This document shows positions 11,127 through 21,196 of a DNA stretch of 52,563 bases, one piece after another. The notes beneath the pieces are model-generated. The model was not told the DNA's origin, did not search any database, and saw only the letters and a program-made list of their open reading frames with translations. Each line of letters begins with the position of its first letter. Within the stretch, counting starts at the first letter, position 1. The stretch is from contig CAJYQC010000370.1 in assembly GCA_913776885.1 (NCBI GenBank), forward strand, positions 1 to 52,563, in the 5' to 3' direction. The stretch is from an uncultured Variovorax sp. (GTDB lineage: Bacteria > Pseudomonadota > Gammaproteobacteria > Burkholderiales > Burkholderiaceae_C). Made by a program: the position numbers and the translations under genes.

Positions 11127-11164
11127 AAAAGGCCCTTTGAGAAATCAAAGGGCCTTTTTCTTTT
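11127..11164 (+). terminator. Intrinsic terminator after tRNA-fMet
   Basis: GGCCCTTTGA-GAAA-TCAAAGGGCC followed by TTTTTCTTTT. Confidence 0.92.
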
Positions 11165-11221
11165 GCTCTTCGATTTCCTTTTCCTTGCCGATCCACTGCC
11201 ATGAATGGCCAACGGATTCGC

Positions 11222-11252
11222 AAAAACAAATGCCCTCTCGATGAGGGCATTC
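11222..11252 (-). terminator. Intrinsic terminator of the aminobenzoate-type operon
   Basis: Minus strand: AATGCCCTCATCGAGAGGGCATTTGTTTTTG. Confidence 0.75.
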
Positions 11253-11277
11253 CTGCTTTGGGGCTGGCGGTGAAGGG

Positions 11278-11676
11278 TCAGTCCGGAACGACCGCCGTCA
11301 CCTCGATCTCGACCTTCGCCCGGTGTTCCACCAGCGCCGCCACCTGCACGCAGGTCATGGCCGGGAAGTTGCGGCCCATGGCTTCGCGGTAGACCGGCCC
11401 GAGCTCGCTCAGCCGCCGGCTGTATTCGTCGCGATCCGTCACGTACCAGGTCATGCGAACCATGTGCTCGGGGCCTGCACCGCCTGCTCGCAGCACCTCG
11501 ACGATGTTGCGCAGCGCGAGGCCGCATTGGTCGATGAAGTCGTCCGACTCGAACTGCTGTTGCGCATTCCAGCCGATCTGGCCACCGACGAAAAGCATCG
11601 TTCCGCGAGCGGCGACGCCGTTCGCATAGCCTTTGGGGGGCAGCCAGCCTTCGGGTTGCAGGAGTTTGTTGATCAT
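11278..11676 (-). CDS. RidA family (YjgF/UK114) protein
   Basis: 132 aa; LFVGGQIGWNAQQ, ALRNIVEVLRAGG, VEHRAKVEIEVTAVV. ATGA overlap with the upstream ligase. Confidence 0.85.
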   Translation of the reverse strand: MINKLLQPEGWLPPKGYANGVAARGTMLFVGGQIGWNAQQQFESDDFIDQCGLALRNIVEVLRAGGAGPEHMVRMTWYVTDRDEYSRRLSELGPVYREAMGRNFPAMTCVQVAALVEHRAKVEIEVTAVVPD

Positions 11677-13298
11677 GATGTCGTTGTGTTGGGTTGTCTC
11701 AGTTTGAATCGCTGGAGCTTGCCGGTTTCAGTGCGCGGCAGCGCCGGCACGAACTCGATCTCCCTCGGGTATTTGAACGGTGCGATGGTGGCCTTCACGT
11801 GGTCCTGCAGCGCCTTCACCAGGTCGGCATCGCCCTCGTTGCCAGGCTTGAGGACGCAGAAGGCCTTCACGATCATGCCGCGCTCCGGATCGGGCTTGCC
11901 GATCACGCCGCATTCGGCCACTGCGGGGTGCTTGAGCAGCGCGTCCTCGACCTCCGGCCCGCCGACGTTGTAGCCGGCGGTGATGATCATGTCGTCGGCC
12001 CGTGCCTGGTAGAAGAAGTAGCCGTCGTCGTCCTGCACGAACGAATCGCCCGGGTAGTTCCAGCCGTTCTTGACGTAGTCGGTCTGCCGCGCGTCGTCGA
12101 GATAGCGGCAGCCCACGGGCCCCTGCAGCGCAAGCTTGCCGACCGTACCGTGCGGCACTTCGTTGCCCTGGTTGTCCACCACCTTCGCGGTGAAGCCTGG
12201 CACCGCCTTGCCGACCGCGCCGCGGCGCACGTCGGCGCCGGCAGCCGATATGTAGATGTGGAAGACCTCGGTCCCGCCGATGCCGTCCAGCATCTCGATG
12301 CCGGACGCTTCCTTCCACAGCTGACGCGTGGCGTCTGGCAGGGCCTCGCCCGCGCTCACGCTGATGCGCAGGGTGGGCATGCCGTGCTGCTTCACGAATG
12401 GCGCCATCTGGCGATAGAACGTGGGCGCCGTATAGCAGATGGTCGCGCCGACTTCGTTGATGAGTTTCACCAGCCCTTCGGGCGTGAACGGCGCGTCGGG
12501 AAAGTAGACCGAGGCACCCGCCCACATCGGAAACACCAGCAGTCCGCCGAGCCCGAAGGTGAAGGCCAGCGGTGGAGATCCGACCACGATGTCGTCGCTG
12601 CGCGCGCGCAGCACGTGGCGCGGCCAGGTCTCGCACATCGCGAGAACGTCGCGGTGCGTGGTGACCGGCGCCTTCGGCTTGCCGGTGGTGCCCGATGTGA
12701 AGGCCAGCAGCGCGATGTCGTCGGATGCCGTGGGGCAGGCTTTGAACACGCCGCTCTTCTTCGCTGCCCTGGCCGACAACGAGTCGTCCGCGTCGGGCTT
12801 GTTGAACGCGATGACTGTGGCAAGCACCGGGTGCGCCTGCTGCGCGAGCAGCAACTCGTCGAGCAGCCGCCCGTCGCACAGCGCGGCCACGGGCTGCGAT
12901 TTCTCGATGATGTCGCCCAGCTCCTTGGCGCGCAGCAGCGGCATCGTCGCCACCGCGATCAGCCCGGCCTTCACCACCGCCAGCCACGCGAGCGCCATCG
13001 CCACCGAATTGCCGCCGCGCAGCAGCACGCGATTGCCCGGCACCAGCTTGAGATCCTCGACCAGCACCTGCGCGATGCGGTTCACCTCGACGGCCGCCTG
13101 CGCATAGGTCAGCGTGCCCTGCGGCGAGCGCAGCATCGGCTTGTCGCCGAAGCCCTTGGCCGCCGCCTTGTCGAGCAGTTCCTCGACCAGGTTGAGCTGG
13201 TCGGGCAGCTGCAGCTCGGGCAGGTCGTAGCGAAAGACGGGCAGCTGTGCCGCGGGCGGCAAGCGGTCGTGAACGAAGCGGTCGACTTGGGCAGACAC
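11673..13298 (-). CDS. AMP-binding benzoate/2-aminobenzoate-CoA ligase-like protein
   Basis: 541 aa; LAFTSGTTGKPKAPVTTHRD and YKTGD-like WNYPGDSFVQDDDGYFFYQARADDMIITAGYNVGGPEVE. Confidence 0.82.
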   Translation of the reverse strand: MSAQVDRFVHDRLPPAAQLPVFRYDLPELQLPDQLNLVEELLDKAAAKGFGDKPMLRSPQGTLTYAQAAVEVNRIAQVLVEDLKLVPGNRVLLRGGNSVAMALAWLAVVKAGLIAVATMPLLRAKELGDIIEKSQPVAALCDGRLLDELLLAQQAHPVLATVIAFNKPDADDSLSARAAKKSGVFKACPTASDDIALLAFTSGTTGKPKAPVTTHRDVLAMCETWPRHVLRARSDDIVVGSPPLAFTFGLGGLLVFPMWAGASVYFPDAPFTPEGLVKLINEVGATICYTAPTFYRQMAPFVKQHGMPTLRISVSAGEALPDATRQLWKEASGIEMLDGIGGTEVFHIYISAAGADVRRGAVGKAVPGFTAKVVDNQGNEVPHGTVGKLALQGPVGCRYLDDARQTDYVKNGWNYPGDSFVQDDDGYFFYQARADDMIITAGYNVGGPEVEDALLKHPAVAECGVIGKPDPERGMIVKAFCVLKPGNEGDADLVKALQDHVKATIAPFKYPREIEFVPALPRTETGKLQRFKLRQPNTTTS

Positions 13299-13303
13299 GG
13301 TGT

Positions 13304-14497
13304 TTATCCCCGTAGAACGGATTTGCCGATGATCAGTTGTTGAACTTCCGTCGCGCCCTCGTAGATGCGCAGCGAGCGGATGTCGCGGTAGAGGCTTTCA
13401 ACCTTCGTACCAACCTTCACGCCGAGGCCGCCGTGCATCTGCAGCGCCATGTCGATCACCCGGCTCGCGTTCTCAGTGGCGCACATCTTGGCCATGGCCG
13501 CGGCGGCCGACACGTCGCCCACTGCCGGTGCACCGCGCTGCTCTGCGTCGTCGCGCATCCATGCGGCGCGGTAGGTGAGCAGCGCTGCGCCGTCGATCAG
13601 CGCGGCCATCTCGCCGAGCTTGGCCTGCGTGAGCTGGAAGTCCGCCAGCGTCTGGCCGAACATGCGGCGCTTCTTCGAATGGGCGATCGCTTCCGCCAGC
13701 GCGCGCCGGCCCATGCCGAGCGCCGCCCCGGCCACCGAGGCGCGGAAAATGTCGAGTGTGCGCATCGCGAGCTTGAAGCCGCCGTTGAGCTCGCCCAGCT
13801 GCGCGGTACGCGGCACGACACAGTTCTCGAAGCGCAGCGTGGCCAGCGGGTGCGGCGCCATCACGTCGATGTGCGCGGAGGTGTCGAGGCCCGGCGTCTT
13901 CGCATCGACGATGAAGGCGGTGATGCCGCGCGTGCCGCCTTCAGGGTTGGTCTTAGCGAACACGCAGTAGAAGTCGGCGATGCCGCCGTTGCTGATCCAG
14001 GTCTTCTCGCCGTTCAGCTTCCAACCGTCGGCGGTCGCCTCGGCGCGCATCGCCATCGCGCCCACGTCGGAGCCTGCTTCGGGCTCGCTGAGCGCGAAGG
14101 CCGCGATCTTGCTGCCCTTGGCCACGGCGGTCAGGTAGTCGGCGTGCTGCAGCGGCGTGCCCGCCAGCGTGATCGCGCCGCTGCCCAGGCCCTGCATCGC
14201 GAAGGCGAAGTCGGCCAGCGGCGAATGGTAGGCGAGCGTCTCGCGCAGCAGCACCAGGGCGCGCGAATCGAGCCGCTCCAGCGCGCCGCCGGAACTGCCC
14301 GGCACGCAGTAGCGCAGCCAGCCGCCGGCGCCGAGGCGTTGCACCCAGTCGCGGCAGGCCGCGCGGTCGTCGTGTTCGTCGACTTGCTGCGCGTCGGCCC
14401 AGGGCAGCAGGCCATCGGCCAGCGCGCGGTGCGCATCGTCGAAGAAAGGCAGCGCGAGGTGCGCGGTCGAGGGTGGTGCGGGAGCCTTGGTCAACAT
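13304..14497 (-). CDS. Acyl-CoA dehydrogenase family protein
   Basis: FALSEPEAGSDVGAMAMRAE...GEKTWISNGG...MHGGLGV...RIYEGATEVQQLIIGK. Confidence 0.9.
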   Translation of the reverse strand: MLTKAPAPPSTAHLALPFFDDAHRALADGLLPWADAQQVDEHDDRAACRDWVQRLGAGGWLRYCVPGSSGGALERLDSRALVLLRETLAYHSPLADFAFAMQGLGSGAITLAGTPLQHADYLTAVAKGSKIAAFALSEPEAGSDVGAMAMRAEATADGWKLNGEKTWISNGGIADFYCVFAKTNPEGGTRGITAFIVDAKTPGLDTSAHIDVMAPHPLATLRFENCVVPRTAQLGELNGGFKLAMRTLDIFRASVAGAALGMGRRALAEAIAHSKKRRMFGQTLADFQLTQAKLGEMAALIDGAALLTYRAAWMRDDAEQRGAPAVGDVSAAAAMAKMCATENASRVIDMALQMHGGLGVKVGTKVESLYRDIRSLRIYEGATEVQQLIIGKSVLRG

Positions 14498-14501
14498 CGC
14501 G

Positions 14502-15356
14502 TCAGTCCCCGCCGAAGACCGGCTTGCGCTTGGCCGCGAAGGCTTCGTAGGCGCGCTTGAAGTCTTCGGTCTGCATGCAGATGGCCTGTGCCTGAGCTTC
14601 GGCTTCGATGGCCTGGTCGATGGTCATCGACCATTCCTGCGACAGCATCGTCTTGGTCATGCCATGGGCGAAGGTCGGGCCTTCGGCGAGCTCGCGCGCG
14701 ACCTTGGTGGCGGCGTCGAGCAGCGCGTCGCCTTCATGCAGCGCGTTGAAGAAGCCCCACGAATGGCCTTCCTGCGCCGTCATCGCGCGGCCGGTGAAGA
14801 GCAGTTCCGACGCGCGTCCCTGGCCGATCACGCGCGGCAGCAGTGCGCACGCGCCCATGTCCGCGCCGGCGAGGCCCACGCGCGTGAAGAGGAAAGCGGT
14901 GCGCGTGGCGGGCGAGCCGTAGCGCAGGTCGCAGGCCAGCGCGATCATCGCGCCGGCACCCGCGCACACGCCGTCGATCGCGCCGACGATGGGCTGCGGG
15001 CAGGCGCGCATCGCCTTCACCAGGTCGCCCGTCATGCGCGTGAACTCCAGCAGCTCGGGCATGCGCATGCCGGTCAGCGGGCCGATGATCTCGTGCACGT
15101 CGCCGCCGGAGCAGAAGTTGCCGCCCGCGCCGGTCACCACGATCGTCTTCACGTCGGTGGCGTAGACCAGCGCGCGGAACAGGTCGCGCAGCTCGGCGTA
15201 CGAGTCGAAGGTCAGCGGGTTCTTGCGGTCGGGCCGGTTCAGCGTGATGGTGCCCACGCCGGCCTCGAAGCTCCATGCGAAGTGCTCCGCCTTGTAGGCC
15301 GCCTTGGGTTCGAATTGCGCGCGCATGGGATTGCCCGCGCCGATGTAGTGCTTCAT
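14502..15356 (-). CDS. Enoyl-CoA hydratase family protein
   Basis: From 15356: [56 protein letters not shown]...[15 protein letters not shown]. Confidence 0.88.
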   Translation of the reverse strand: MKHYIGAGNPMRAQFEPKAAYKAEHFAWSFEAGVGTITLNRPDRKNPLTFDSYAELRDLFRALVYATDVKTIVVTGAGGNFCSGGDVHEIIGPLTGMRMPELLEFTRMTGDLVKAMRACPQPIVGAIDGVCAGAGAMIALACDLRYGSPATRTAFLFTRVGLAGADMGACALLPRVIGQGRASELLFTGRAMTAQEGHSWGFFNALHEGDALLDAATKVARELAEGPTFAHGMTKTMLSQEWSMTIDQAIEAEAQAQAICMQTEDFKRAYEAFAAKRKPVFGGD

Positions 15357-15835
15357 TCGGTCTCCGCCATCAGTAGTTGGTTGTGCGAGTGCTGCTTGAC
15401 CTTGCCCAGCAGCTTGTGCAGTTGCGCGATCTCCTTGGCGCTGAGGCCCGCGAAGGCCTCGACGATCCAGTCCTCGTGCTGCTGCGCCATGTCGTTGAAG
15501 AGCTTGCGCCCGCGCGGCGTGAGGCGCACGCGCCATGCGCGGCGGTCGCCCTCGACGTTGATGCGCTCCACCAGCCCTTCGGACACGAGCTGGTCGGTGA
15601 TGCCGGTCACGTTGCCGCCCGTCACCATCATGCGGCGGGAGAGCTCGTTCATCTTCAGGCCCTCGGGCGAACGCTCGAGCTGCGACATCAGGTCGAAGCG
15701 CGGCAGCGTGGTGGCGAACTGCGAGCGCAGCTCGTTGCGCACCTGCTTCTCGATCAGCTGCGTGCAGGTGAGCAGCCGAAGCCACAGCCGCAGCGCCTCC
15801 GGGTGTTCGCTGTGCGCGCGCGCTTCGAGGTCCAT
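15353..15835 (-). CDS. MarR family transcriptional regulator
   Basis: [87 protein letters not shown] overlap with the hydratase. Confidence 0.9.
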   Translation of the reverse strand: MDLEARAHSEHPEALRLWLRLLTCTQLIEKQVRNELRSQFATTLPRFDLMSQLERSPEGLKMNELSRRMMVTGGNVTGITDQLVSEGLVERINVEGDRRAWRVRLTPRGRKLFNDMAQQHEDWIVEAFAGLSAKEIAQLHKLLGKVKQHSHNQLLMAETE

Positions 15836-15836
15836 G

Positions 15837-18221
15837 TCAGTGCGTCTCCTCGCTGTTTTGTGCGGCCATCGCCGCATTGGCGGCGGCCGCGAGCTGCTGC
15901 TGCTTGGCGATCTCGCGGTACATCTGGTCGCGCCCACTCAGGTACTGCCGCGGCCATTCGACGTCGCGGCTCTGCAGCTTGGCTGCCTCGTGCAGGGTCC
16001 AGGCAGGGTCGGCAAGATGCGGGCGTGCGATGGCGCACAGGTCGGCGCGGCCGGCCGCGATGATGCTGTTGGCCTGGTCGGCGTCGGTGATGGCGCCCAC
16101 CGCGATGGTCGAGATGCCGACCTCGTTGCGGATGCGGTCGGAGAACGGCGTCTGGTACATGCGGCCGTACACCGGTTTCGCGGCGCGCGTGGTCTGGCCG
16201 GACGACACGTCGATGAAGTCGGCGCCGGCCTCCTTGAACAGGCGCGCGACCACGATGGCGTCGGCATCGGTGTTGCCGCCGGGCGCCCAGTCGTGCGCCG
16301 AGATGCGCACGCTCATCGGCCTGTCGGCGGGCCAGGCGGCGCGCATCGCGCGGAACACCTCGAGCGGATAGCGGCAGCGCGCCTCGATGTCGCCGCCGTA
16401 CTCGTCGGTGCGCAGGTTGGTGAGCGGGCTGATGAAGGCCGACAGCAGGTAGCCGTGCGCGCAGTGCAGCTCGAGCCAGTCGAAGCCGCACTCGGCGGCG
16501 CGGCGGGTCGAGTCGACGAACCGGTCGCGCAGCGTGTCCATCTCGGCGCGCGTGATCGCAGCGGGCAGCTGGTTCTGCTCGCCGTAGGGCAGCGCGCTGG
16601 CGGCCAGCAGCGGCCAGTTGCCGCTCTCGAGCGGCTCGTCGGTGCCTTCCCAGCCCACGCGGGTGGAGCCCTTGGGGCCGCTGTGGCCGAGCTGCATGGC
16701 GATCTTGGCGCTGGACTGCGTGTGCACGAAGTCGACGATGCGCTTGAAGGCCGCCTGCTGCTCGTCGTTGTAGAGGCCCGTGCAGCCGGGCGTGATGCGG
16801 CCTTCGGGCGTCGGGCTCGTCATCTCGACGAACACCATGGCGGCGCCGCCCAGGGCGCGTGCGCCCAGGTGCACCAGGAGGAAGTCCTGCGGAACGCCAT
16901 CGACCGCGCTGTAGGTGGCCATCGGCGACACCAGGATGCGGTTCTTCAGCGTGAGGCCGCGTACCTTGTAGGGCATGAGCATCGGCGGCATGGCCTTGCC
17001 GCCGGCGAGCCACTGCTCGTAGCCGCCGAGCCACTGCGTGTCGCGCAAGCGCAGGTTCTCGTGGCTGATGCGCTGCGAGCGGGTGAGCAGCGAGTACGCG
17101 AACTGCTCGATCTGCATGCCGGTGTAGCGCGGCACGTTCTCGAACCACTCCGTGGAGTTGCGTGCAGCGTTCTGGATCTTCAGCACCTCGACGCTGCGGC
17201 GCGCCTCGTAGCCTTCGAGCACGTGGTCGACGGTGCCGCCCTGCGCGAACTCGTTGGCCAGATCGATCGCGTCTTCGAGCGCCAGCTTGGTGCCCGAGCC
17301 GATCGAGAAGTGCGCCGTGTGCGCCGCGTCGCCCATCAGCACCACGGGCACGCTGCGGCCCTCGACGTCGATGCGGTGCGTCCAGCGTTCGCACACCACG
17401 CGCGGAAAGCGGATCCAGTTGGCAGAGCCGCGCAGGTGCGTGGCATTGCTGATGAGCGAATGGCCACCGAGGTACTTGGCGAAGAGCTTCTCGCAGAAGG
17501 CGATGGCCTCGGGCTGCTCCATCTGGTCGAGGCCGTGGGCCTTCCAGACGGCCTCGGGCGTCTCGACGATGAAGGTGGATGTCTTGTCGTCGAACTGGTA
17601 GGCGTGGGCCTGGAACCAGCCGTGCTCGGTCTGTTCGAACGCGAAGGTGAAGGCGTCGAAGGTCTGGTGCGTGCCCAGCCACACGAAGCGGCAGTTGCGC
17701 AGGTCGATGTCGGGCCTGAACACGTCGGCGTAGCGCTGGCGGATACGGCTGTTGAGGCCGTCGCTGGCGATCACCAGGTCGGCCTTGTACTTGGCGGCCA
17801 TCGCCTGGTCGTCGGAGACGTCGGTCTCGAACACCAGCTCGACGCCCAGCTCGAGGCAGCGCTCCTGCAGGATGTTGAGCAGGCGCTTGCGGCCGATGCC
17901 GCAGAAGCCGTGGCCGCCGGAGCGCACCTGGCGGCCCTTGAAGAAGACCTGGATGTCGTCCCAGTGGTGGAACTCGTTGCCGATGAGGGCTGCGGTGGGC
18001 GCGTCGGCCGCGCGCAGGTTGGCAAGCGTCTGGTCGCTCAGCACCACGCCCCAGCCGAAGGTGTCGAAGGGGCGGTTGCGCTCCACCACGGTGATCTGCA
18101 GCGCCGGGTTGCGCGCCTTCATCAACAGGGCGAAGTACAGGCCTGCCGGCCCGCCGCCGATGCACAGGATGCGTTGGAGGTCCGAGGCGGGAGCGGACTT
18201 GGACGGGTCGAGGCTGTTCAT
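15837..18221 (-). CDS. Fused FAD-dependent monooxygenase / OYE-type NADH:flavin oxidoreductase (2-aminobenzoyl-CoA monooxygenase/reductase or salicylyl-CoA 5-hydroxylase-like)
   Basis: 794 aa. N-terminal [28 protein letters not shown] and [24 protein letters not shown]-terminal OYE motifs [56 protein letters not shown]. Confidence 0.88.
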   Translation of the reverse strand: MNSLDPSKSAPASDLQRILCIGGGPAGLYFALLMKARNPALQITVVERNRPFDTFGWGVVLSDQTLANLRAADAPTAALIGNEFHHWDDIQVFFKGRQVRSGGHGFCGIGRKRLLNILQERCLELGVELVFETDVSDDQAMAAKYKADLVIASDGLNSRIRQRYADVFRPDIDLRNCRFVWLGTHQTFDAFTFAFEQTEHGWFQAHAYQFDDKTSTFIVETPEAVWKAHGLDQMEQPEAIAFCEKLFAKYLGGHSLISNATHLRGSANWIRFPRVVCERWTHRIDVEGRSVPVVLMGDAAHTAHFSIGSGTKLALEDAIDLANEFAQGGTVDHVLEGYEARRSVEVLKIQNAARNSTEWFENVPRYTGMQIEQFAYSLLTRSQRISHENLRLRDTQWLGGYEQWLAGGKAMPPMLMPYKVRGLTLKNRILVSPMATYSAVDGVPQDFLLVHLGARALGGAAMVFVEMTSPTPEGRITPGCTGLYNDEQQAAFKRIVDFVHTQSSAKIAMQLGHSGPKGSTRVGWEGTDEPLESGNWPLLAASALPYGEQNQLPAAITRAEMDTLRDRFVDSTRRAAECGFDWLELHCAHGYLLSAFISPLTNLRTDEYGGDIEARCRYPLEVFRAMRAAWPADRPMSVRISAHDWAPGGNTDADAIVVARLFKEAGADFIDVSSGQTTRAAKPVYGRMYQTPFSDRIRNEVGISTIAVGAITDADQANSIIAAGRADLCAIARPHLADPAWTLHEAAKLQSRDVEWPRQYLSGRDQMYREIAKQQQLAAAANAAMAAQNSEETH

Positions 18222-18230
18222 GGCTAAATA

Positions 18231-18244
18231 GTTTAGACATAAAC
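18231..18244. promoter_or_regulatory. Candidate MarR operator
   Basis: GTTTA-GACA-TAAAC inverted repeat just upstream of the monooxygenase start codon (18221). Confidence 0.4.
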
Positions 18245-18352
18245 AATCCGATGTCAATCCGGGTTCGCTCAGGCTGCAAGCCGCCCCAGATCGCGGCTTG
18301 CGCCGACACGGGAAGTCATGCAAAAGCTTGGAAAAATCAATACCATGGCCCC

Positions 18353-19624
18353 ATGCAACACTTGATACCCAAGATCGAGTCGCAGCTGGCGTCGCTGCCT
18401 GTCCCCATCGCGCTCGAACTGCCCGATGGCCGGCGCGTCGCACAGGCCGGAGCCCGCGTCACGCTGGCCTTCAAGGAATGGGCGGTGCTGGCCAAGCTGG
18501 CGGCACGACAGGTTGGGGCCATCGGCGAGGCCTACGTCGAGGGCAAGGTGCAGATCGAGGGCGCCATGCGCGACCTGATCGATGCCACGGTCGGCATGCT
18601 CCCCGGCAACCCGGCGGAGACCGACACCGGCTGGTGGAGCCGCCTGCAGCACCGGGCCAAGTCGCACGGTTCGCATTCGCTGCGCAAGGACGCGGCGCAG
18701 ATCGAGTTCCACTACGACGTCTCCGACGATTTCTACGCGCTGTGGCTGGACCCGCGCCGCGTGTATTCATGCGCCTACTTCCGCACGCCCGACCTCACGC
18801 TGGCCCAGGCGCAGGAAGCCAAGCTCGACCACATCTGCCGCAAGCTGATGCTGCAGCCCGGCGAGCGCTACCTCGACATCGGCTCCGGCTGGGGCGCGCT
18901 GCTGCTGTGGGCGGCCGAGCACTACGGCGTGGACGCCACCGGCATCACGCTGTCGAAGAACCAGCACGCTCACGTGCAGCGGCTCATCGAGGAAAAGGGC
19001 CTGCAGGGCCGCGTGCGCGTGGAGCTGCGCGACTACCGCGAAGTGCCCAACGACAAGCCCTTCGACAAGATCTCCTCCGTCGGCATGTTCGAGCACGTGG
19101 GCGCGGCCAACATGCCGACCTACTTCCGCAAGATCCATTCGCTGCTGAGGCCCGGCGGCCTGGTGATGAACCACGGCATCACCTCGGGCGAACTCAACTA
19201 CCGCCAGCTCGGCGCCGGCATGGGCGACTTCATCGAGAAGTACATCTTCCCCGGGGGTGAACTGCTGCACGTGACGCACGTGCTGCGCGAGACGGCAGCA
19301 GCAGGACTGGAGATGGTCGACACCGAGAGCCTGCGGCCGCACTACGCGCGCACGCTCTGGGCCTGGTCGGACGCGCTGGAGTCGCAGCTCGACACGGCGC
19401 GCGAAGTGCTGCAACGAAGCGGTGGCCGCCAGCAAGACAACGCGGAACGCATCCTGCGCGCCTATCGCCTGTACCTCGCAGGCTCGGCCATGAGCTTCGA
19501 GCAGGGCTGGATCTCGCTGCACCAGATGCTTTCCACCAGGCCCGACGGCAATGTCGAACACGGCGTCCTTCGCGGCGCGCAATCGGTGTACCCTTTTGCG
19601 CGTGACTACATCTACAACAAGTGA
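18353..19624 (+). CDS. Cyclopropane-fatty-acyl-phospholipid synthase family SAM-dependent methyltransferase
   Basis: [27 protein letters not shown]...[32 protein letters not shown]. Confidence 0.92.
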   Translation: MQHLIPKIESQLASLPVPIALELPDGRRVAQAGARVTLAFKEWAVLAKLAARQVGAIGEAYVEGKVQIEGAMRDLIDATVGMLPGNPAETDTGWWSRLQHRAKSHGSHSLRKDAAQIEFHYDVSDDFYALWLDPRRVYSCAYFRTPDLTLAQAQEAKLDHICRKLMLQPGERYLDIGSGWGALLLWAAEHYGVDATGITLSKNQHAHVQRLIEEKGLQGRVRVELRDYREVPNDKPFDKISSVGMFEHVGAANMPTYFRKIHSLLRPGGLVMNHGITSGELNYRQLGAGMGDFIEKYIFPGGELLHVTHVLRETAAAGLEMVDTESLRPHYARTLWAWSDALESQLDTAREVLQRSGGRQQDNAERILRAYRLYLAGSAMSFEQGWISLHQMLSTRPDGNVEHGVLRGAQSVYPFARDYIYNK

Positions 19625-19959
19625 GTGAGAACTACATGCTCTATCGATTCCAGTCCCGGGCCGCTCCCGATTTCGTGATGCTCGAAGTGCATGCGCGACA
19701 GTTGCTTGATATCGTCGGCAAGTCCGCTGCCCCGCAGGGCATCATTACCGTCGAGCAGATCCCCGGCGCCATCTCGGCCCTCGAAGCCGCCCTGGCGCGC
19801 GAGGGTTCCAACACCCACAACAACGACGACTACGCCGTCGAGGGCCACGCCAACGACGCCGAGAAGCAGCACGTCGGCCTGCACCAGCGCGCGATCCCGC
19901 TGCTGCACATGCTCAAGGACTCGCTGGCCGAAAAGAAGGACGTGACCTGGAAGACCTGA
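19621..19959 (+). CDS. DUF1840 domain-containing protein
   Basis: MLYRFQSRAAPDFVMLEVHARQLLDIVGKSAAPQGIITVEQIPGAISALEAAL. GTG at 19621 overlaps the upstream stop; ATG at 19636 is also possible. Confidence 0.75.
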   Translation: MSENYMLYRFQSRAAPDFVMLEVHARQLLDIVGKSAAPQGIITVEQIPGAISALEAALAREGSNTHNNDDYAVEGHANDAEKQHVGLHQRAIPLLHMLKDSLAEKKDVTWKT

Positions 19960-19995
19960 TCACCAAAGATCAGCCACCCTCGGTCTTTACGTGAA

Positions 19996-20083
19996 ACGCC
20001 GCGGAACCGGCTCTGCCGGGCCGCAGGCGTTGTCCCCTGCAAGGGGGTTGGCGAAGCGACACGAAGTGCGCGCAGCCTGAGGG
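19996..20083 (-). repeat. Structured 3' repeat, copy A
   Basis: Core GCGCACTTCGTGTCGCTTCGCCAACCCCCT followed by two hairpins; abuts the stop of the Bug/TTT gene. Confidence 0.85.
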
Positions 20084-21106
20084 TTAGTCAACTTTCGCGC
20101 CGGAGTCCTTCACCACCTTCGCCCACTTCACATGCTCGCTCGCAATGAGCTTGGTGAAGTCGGCAGGCGAATTCCCGCTCGGGATCGCGCCCTGCGCGAG
20201 CATCTTCTCCTTCATGGCCGGCGTGCCCAGCGCCTTTGCCACTTCCTGCTGGATGCGGTTGACGATCTCCGGTGACGTGCCCGCCGGCGCCAGCAGCCCG
20301 AACCACGAGCTCGCCTCGAAGCCCTTGAGCGTCGGGCCGCCCACTTCCGCCACCGTCGGAACGTCGGGCAGGGCCGGCGAACGCTGCGCGCTCGTCACCG
20401 CCAGCGCGGTGAGCTTGCCCGCCTTGATCTGCGCCATCGACGAGGGCAGGTTGTCGAACATCACGTCGGCGTTGCCGCCCACCATGTCCAGTAGCGCAGG
20501 GCCCGAGCCCTTGTACGGGATGTGGGCCATGAAGGTGCTCGTCATGCTCTTGAACAGCTCGCCCGCCAGGTGGATCGAGGTGCCGCTGCCGCTGGAGGCC
20601 ATGTTGAGCTTGCCGGGGTTGGCCTTGGCGTACTTGATGAAGTCCTGCACGTTGTGGATGTTCAGCGACTTCGCCTTGTCGGCGTTCATCTCCATCACGT
20701 TAGGCACCGCGGCCACCAGCGTGATCGGCGCGAAGTCCTTGATCGGGTCGAAGGGCAGCTTGGGGTACAGCGCGCGGTTGATGCCGTGCGTGCCCACCGT
20801 GCCCATCAGCAGCGTGTAGCCGTCGTTGGGCGCGCGCGCCACGATCTCGGCGCCCACGTTGCCGCCGGCACCCGCGCGGTTGTCCACGATGAACTGCTGG
20901 CCGAAGGCCTTGGAAAGCTCGGGCGCGACGGCGCGCGCCAGGATGTCGGTGGTACCGCCGGCCGCGAAGGGCACGACGATGCGCACAGGCTTGGTCGGCC
21001 AGGTGCCCTGGGCCCACGAGGGAGCGGTGATGAGGGTCAGCGCGGCGGCGACGGATGCGGCCAGCGCGGTACGGCGATTCAGGGAGAGAAAAGTCTGATG
21101 GTTCAT
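20084..21106 (-). CDS. Bug family tripartite tricarboxylate transporter substrate-binding protein
   Basis: Signal peptide; [57 protein letters not shown]. Confidence 0.92.
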   Translation of the reverse strand: MNHQTFLSLNRRTALAASVAAALTLITAPSWAQGTWPTKPVRIVVPFAAGGTTDILARAVAPELSKAFGQQFIVDNRAGAGGNVGAEIVARAPNDGYTLLMGTVGTHGINRALYPKLPFDPIKDFAPITLVAAVPNVMEMNADKAKSLNIHNVQDFIKYAKANPGKLNMASSGSGTSIHLAGELFKSMTSTFMAHIPYKGSGPALLDMVGGNADVMFDNLPSSMAQIKAGKLTALAVTSAQRSPALPDVPTVAEVGGPTLKGFEASSWFGLLAPAGTSPEIVNRIQQEVAKALGTPAMKEKMLAQGAIPSGNSPADFTKLIASEHVKWAKVVKDSGAKVD

Positions 21107-21196
21107 GCGCGCGTTTGTACAGGGCCACGCCTTTGGCGTCGCGGGTGAAAACCCCGTGGACCCATGAGGTTGTCGCGGCCTGGTTGCGAAGGCGCC

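Noticed and set aside
14487-18227. 1246-aa plus-strand ORF antisense to the aminobenzoate-type operon
   Set aside because: Low-complexity Ala/Arg/Val/Gly/His-rich translation typical of a GC-rich antisense frame; the minus-strand genes have clear family motifs.
15754-18309. 851-aa minus-strand ORF overlapping the fused monooxygenase
   Set aside because: Arg-rich alternative frame without domains; spurious.
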